From positions 1-5,196 of the forward strand of contig BFAR01000175.1 of the NCBI GenBank assembly GCA_008974855.1: DNA of 5,196 nucleotides, read 5' to 3'. The notes under the pieces were generated by a model. The model searched no databases. It was not told the origin of the DNA and saw only the letters and a program-made list of their open reading frames with translations. Shown here piece by piece: positions 4,166-5,196 of the stretch (position 1 is its first letter; every line of letters begins with the position of its first letter). The translations under genes and the position numbers were made by a program. This DNA comes from an archaeon MnTg01 (lineage in GTDB: Archaea > Thermoproteota > Nitrososphaeria > Nitrososphaerales > Nitrosopumilaceae).

Positions 4166-4864
4166 TTACCAAGGATACAATATTTTTTTCAAATCTATAT
4201 CCTCAACTTTGATAGCTTTTGTAGGACATGTTTCAGCTGCACTCATTACTTTTTTAAATCCTGTACCTCTTTGATTGTAAACTTTAGATTTAGGATTCAT
4301 TTTAGTTCGTTTGTCTATAACAAAGACTTCTGGAGCTATAGTCTCACAGCTACAACAACCAATACATAATGTTGGGTCTACTTCTGTCGAAAAATTTATT
4401 TCTGATTTTACTTTGTCAGTTTTTTCGTTTTTCTCTTCATAGCCTTTACTATTATTTTTCCCAGTTTCATATTTTTTCCAAAATTCTTCTTCATATTTTT
4501 TCCAAAAATTAGGATTGGATGCTTCAAAATCTTTTGTAAATCTACCCCAATCTTCTTCTGGAGTTTTTCCTTTTGGACCTGCTCCCCATTGTGGTTTTTT
4601 CTTTCGAAAGTTTTGTTCTGTTTCTGATTGAGACTTTTTATTATTCCATTTAGTAGAATTTGTTACATTAGAATTTAATTTTTTATTATTATTCTTTAGA
4701 ACATGGTAGGCCGATGTCACTTTTTTGAACTTGATACCATCTATTTCATCAGAATTTTTATCAGGATGAAATTCTAATGCTAGTTTTCTGTAGGCATATT
4801 TTACTTCTTTAAATGACGAATTAGTATTAAGATTGAGAGTCTGAAATGCCTGGTATTCGTTCAC
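4166..4864 (-). CDS. DnaJ-Fer: J-domain protein fused to a ferredoxin
   Basis: This is a 232-residue fusion. Residues 1-57 form a J domain, with helix II (V-K-Y-A-Y-R-K-L-A-L-E-F), the HPD motif at 33-35 that stimulates DnaK ATPase, and helix III (F-K-K-V-T-S-A-Y-H-V-L). There is no Gly/Phe region or DnaJ zinc domain. Residues about 60-155 are an Asn/Lys/Trp-rich, probably disordered linker with a tandem F-W-K-K-Y-E duplication (120-133). Residues about 158-225 are a one-cluster ferredoxin: C167-x2-C170-x2-C173 and C213-P, typical of [4Fe-4S], with an extra C171. This architecture is known from Thaumarchaeota and green-plant chloroplasts and has been explained by gene transfer. A role linking redox state or Fe-S supply to DnaK is inference. 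The start is GTG (4862-4864), with an in-frame stop a few codons upstream. Confidence 0.9.
   Translation of the reverse strand: MNEYQAFQTLNLNTNSSFKEVKYAYRKLALEFHPDKNSDEIDGIKFKKVTSAYHVLKNNNKKLNSNVTNSTKWNNKKSQSETEQNFRKKKPQWGAGPKGKTPEEDWGRFTKDFEASNPNFWKKYEEEFWKKYETGKNNSKGYEEKNEKTDKVKSEINFSTEVDPTLCIGCCSCETIAPEVFVIDKRTKMNPKSKVYNQRGTGFKKVMSAAETCPTKAIKVEDIDLKKILYPW
4466..4507. repeat. 18-bp direct repeat inside DnaJ-Fer linker
   Basis: An identical 18-bp unit occurs at 4466-4483 and 4490-4507, period 24 bp. It encodes F-W-K-K-Y-E twice, eight residues apart (FWKKYEEEFWKKYE, residues 120-133). Identity at the DNA level, including third positions, suggests a recent in-frame duplication or slippage event rather than convergent selection. 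Confidence 0.75.
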
Positions 4865-4887
4865 ACTATTTTGAGTGTCTTTCTATG

Positions 4888-4897
4888 TTAAAAATAA
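4888..4897 (-). promoter_or_regulatory. Candidate TATA element for DnaJ-Fer
   Basis: On the minus strand this reads TTATTTTTAA, centred about 28 nt before the GTG start at 4864, within the 65-bp gap after the cupin stop. The spacing agrees with the other candidate promoters here, so DnaJ-Fer probably has its own transcript. The AT-rich background limits certainty. Confidence 0.4.
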
Positions 4898-4929
4898 TTG
4901 GTTTTACTTTGAAAGCTTTTTCGTAATAC

Positions 4930-5196
4930 TTATTCTAGCATCGTCTCATCTTCATGCTTCCACGCTGGATCGACCATACATAAAAATTTCAATTCATCAT
5001 CCCCAGTATTTTCAATACATTGTTTTGAATGAGGGGGAATGTAAATTGCTTGATCTTTTAAAACTTTGAAGATCTCATCATCAATTTGTAAATTTCCTTC
5101 TCCTTGTAAGATGTAATACACTTCAGATGTTTTCAATTTATGGAGTTTTGATTTTTTACCTGGTTTTAATTCTGAATGAGATATGCTGTATCTAAT
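4930..5196 (-). CDS. Small cupin-domain protein, C-terminal part
   Basis: The right edge cuts this gene; 88 residues are visible, and the frame stays open to the last base, so the true start is outside. It is a single-domain cupin (beta barrel). Strand motif 1 is L-H-K-L-K-T-S-E-V-Y-Y-I-L-Q-G-E-G (visible residues 18-34), and motif 2 is I-P-P-H-S-K-Q-C-I-E-N-T-G (53-65), followed by L-K-F-L-C-M-V-D-P-A-W and an acidic end. Of the usual metal ligands, the second His of motif 1 is replaced by L21 and the His of motif 2 by Q59, while H19 and E25 remain, so metal binding may be altered. From memory, archaeal relatives share the H-x-L-K-S-S-E form, so this looks like a subfamily trait rather than decay. 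Substrate unknown. Confidence 0.8.
   Translation of the reverse strand: MRYSISHSELKPGKKSKLHKLKTSEVYYILQGEGNLQIDDEIFKVLKDQAIYIPPHSKQCIENTGDDELKFLCMVDPAWKHEDETMLE

Noticed and set aside
4875..5069. Plus-strand open frame of 64 codons
   Set aside because: It is antisense to the cupin and the DnaJ-Fer promoter; the cupin motifs on the minus strand decide the coding strand.
5137..5196. Start of the cupin at the TTG near 5136
   Set aside because: The minus-strand frame is open to the window edge and the upstream residues (I-R-Y-S-I-S-H-S-E-L-K-P-G-K) fit the first cupin strands, so this TTG is an internal leucine codon.
1..5196. CRISPR array, insertion sequence, tRNA or rRNA gene, phage or defence genes
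   Set aside because: No spaced direct repeats, transposase motifs, terminal inverted repeats, cloverleaf-like segments or known defence domains were seen; all genes look like ordinary chromosomal genes with uniform AT-rich composition.

Overview
The window looks like a piece of an ammonia-oxidising thaumarchaeal genome (Nitrosopumilus-like, Nitrososphaerota). Four things point there: an archaeal-type uS10 tail beside RNA polymerase subunit P (Rpb12); a stand-alone (S)-3-hydroxybutyryl-CoA dehydrogenase of the kind used in the thaumarchaeal 3-hydroxypropionate/4-hydroxybutyrate carbon fixation cycle; a J-domain/ferredoxin fusion (DnaJ-Fer), reported for Thaumarchaeota and plant chloroplasts; and AT-rich, very compact DNA with TATA-like elements about 27-32 nt before start codons. 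The assignment rests on gene content and motifs only; no search was run.

Layout, left to right. Plus strand: the 3' end of uS10 (2-175) and rpoP (217-432). Minus strand: a two-gene zinc-protein unit, a triple C4 zinc-repeat protein (638-1048) followed 2 bp later by a tandem C2H2 finger protein (435-635), and a 47-residue ribbon-helix-helix protein (1159-1302). A 59-bp divergent spacer separates the latter from a plus-strand TIGR00725/LOG-like Rossmann protein (1362-1871). Minus strand: a 56-residue two-helix membrane protein (1879-2049) directly downstream of 3-hydroxybutyryl-CoA dehydrogenase (2061-3200). A 55-bp divergent spacer leads to a plus-strand unit: a one-finger C2H2 protein with a TTG start (3256-3426), a one-helix membrane-anchored protein (3432-3713) and a HIT-family protein with a TTG start (3755-4165). 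Minus strand: DnaJ-Fer (4166-4864, GTG start) and a cupin cut by the right edge (4930-5196). No stretch of 300 bases lacks a gene.

The genes do not form one pathway. They cover translation and transcription (uS10, RpoP), carbon fixation (the dehydrogenase), nucleotide binding or hydrolysis (LOG-like, HIT), redox-linked chaperoning (DnaJ-Fer) and several tiny zinc or DNA-binding proteins that may be regulators. The most interesting signals are: two divergent gene pairs that each appear to share one near-symmetric TATA element between start codons 55-59 bp apart; a protein made of three copies of a C4 zinc unit with a shared P-x3-W-x-[IMV]-x-G-x-L-C-x2-C half; an RpoP whose second zinc knuckle is C-x-C instead of C-x2-C; and overlapping, mutually exclusive inverted repeats inside the small membrane-protein gene. 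Nothing here amounts to a clearly new defence or mobile system.
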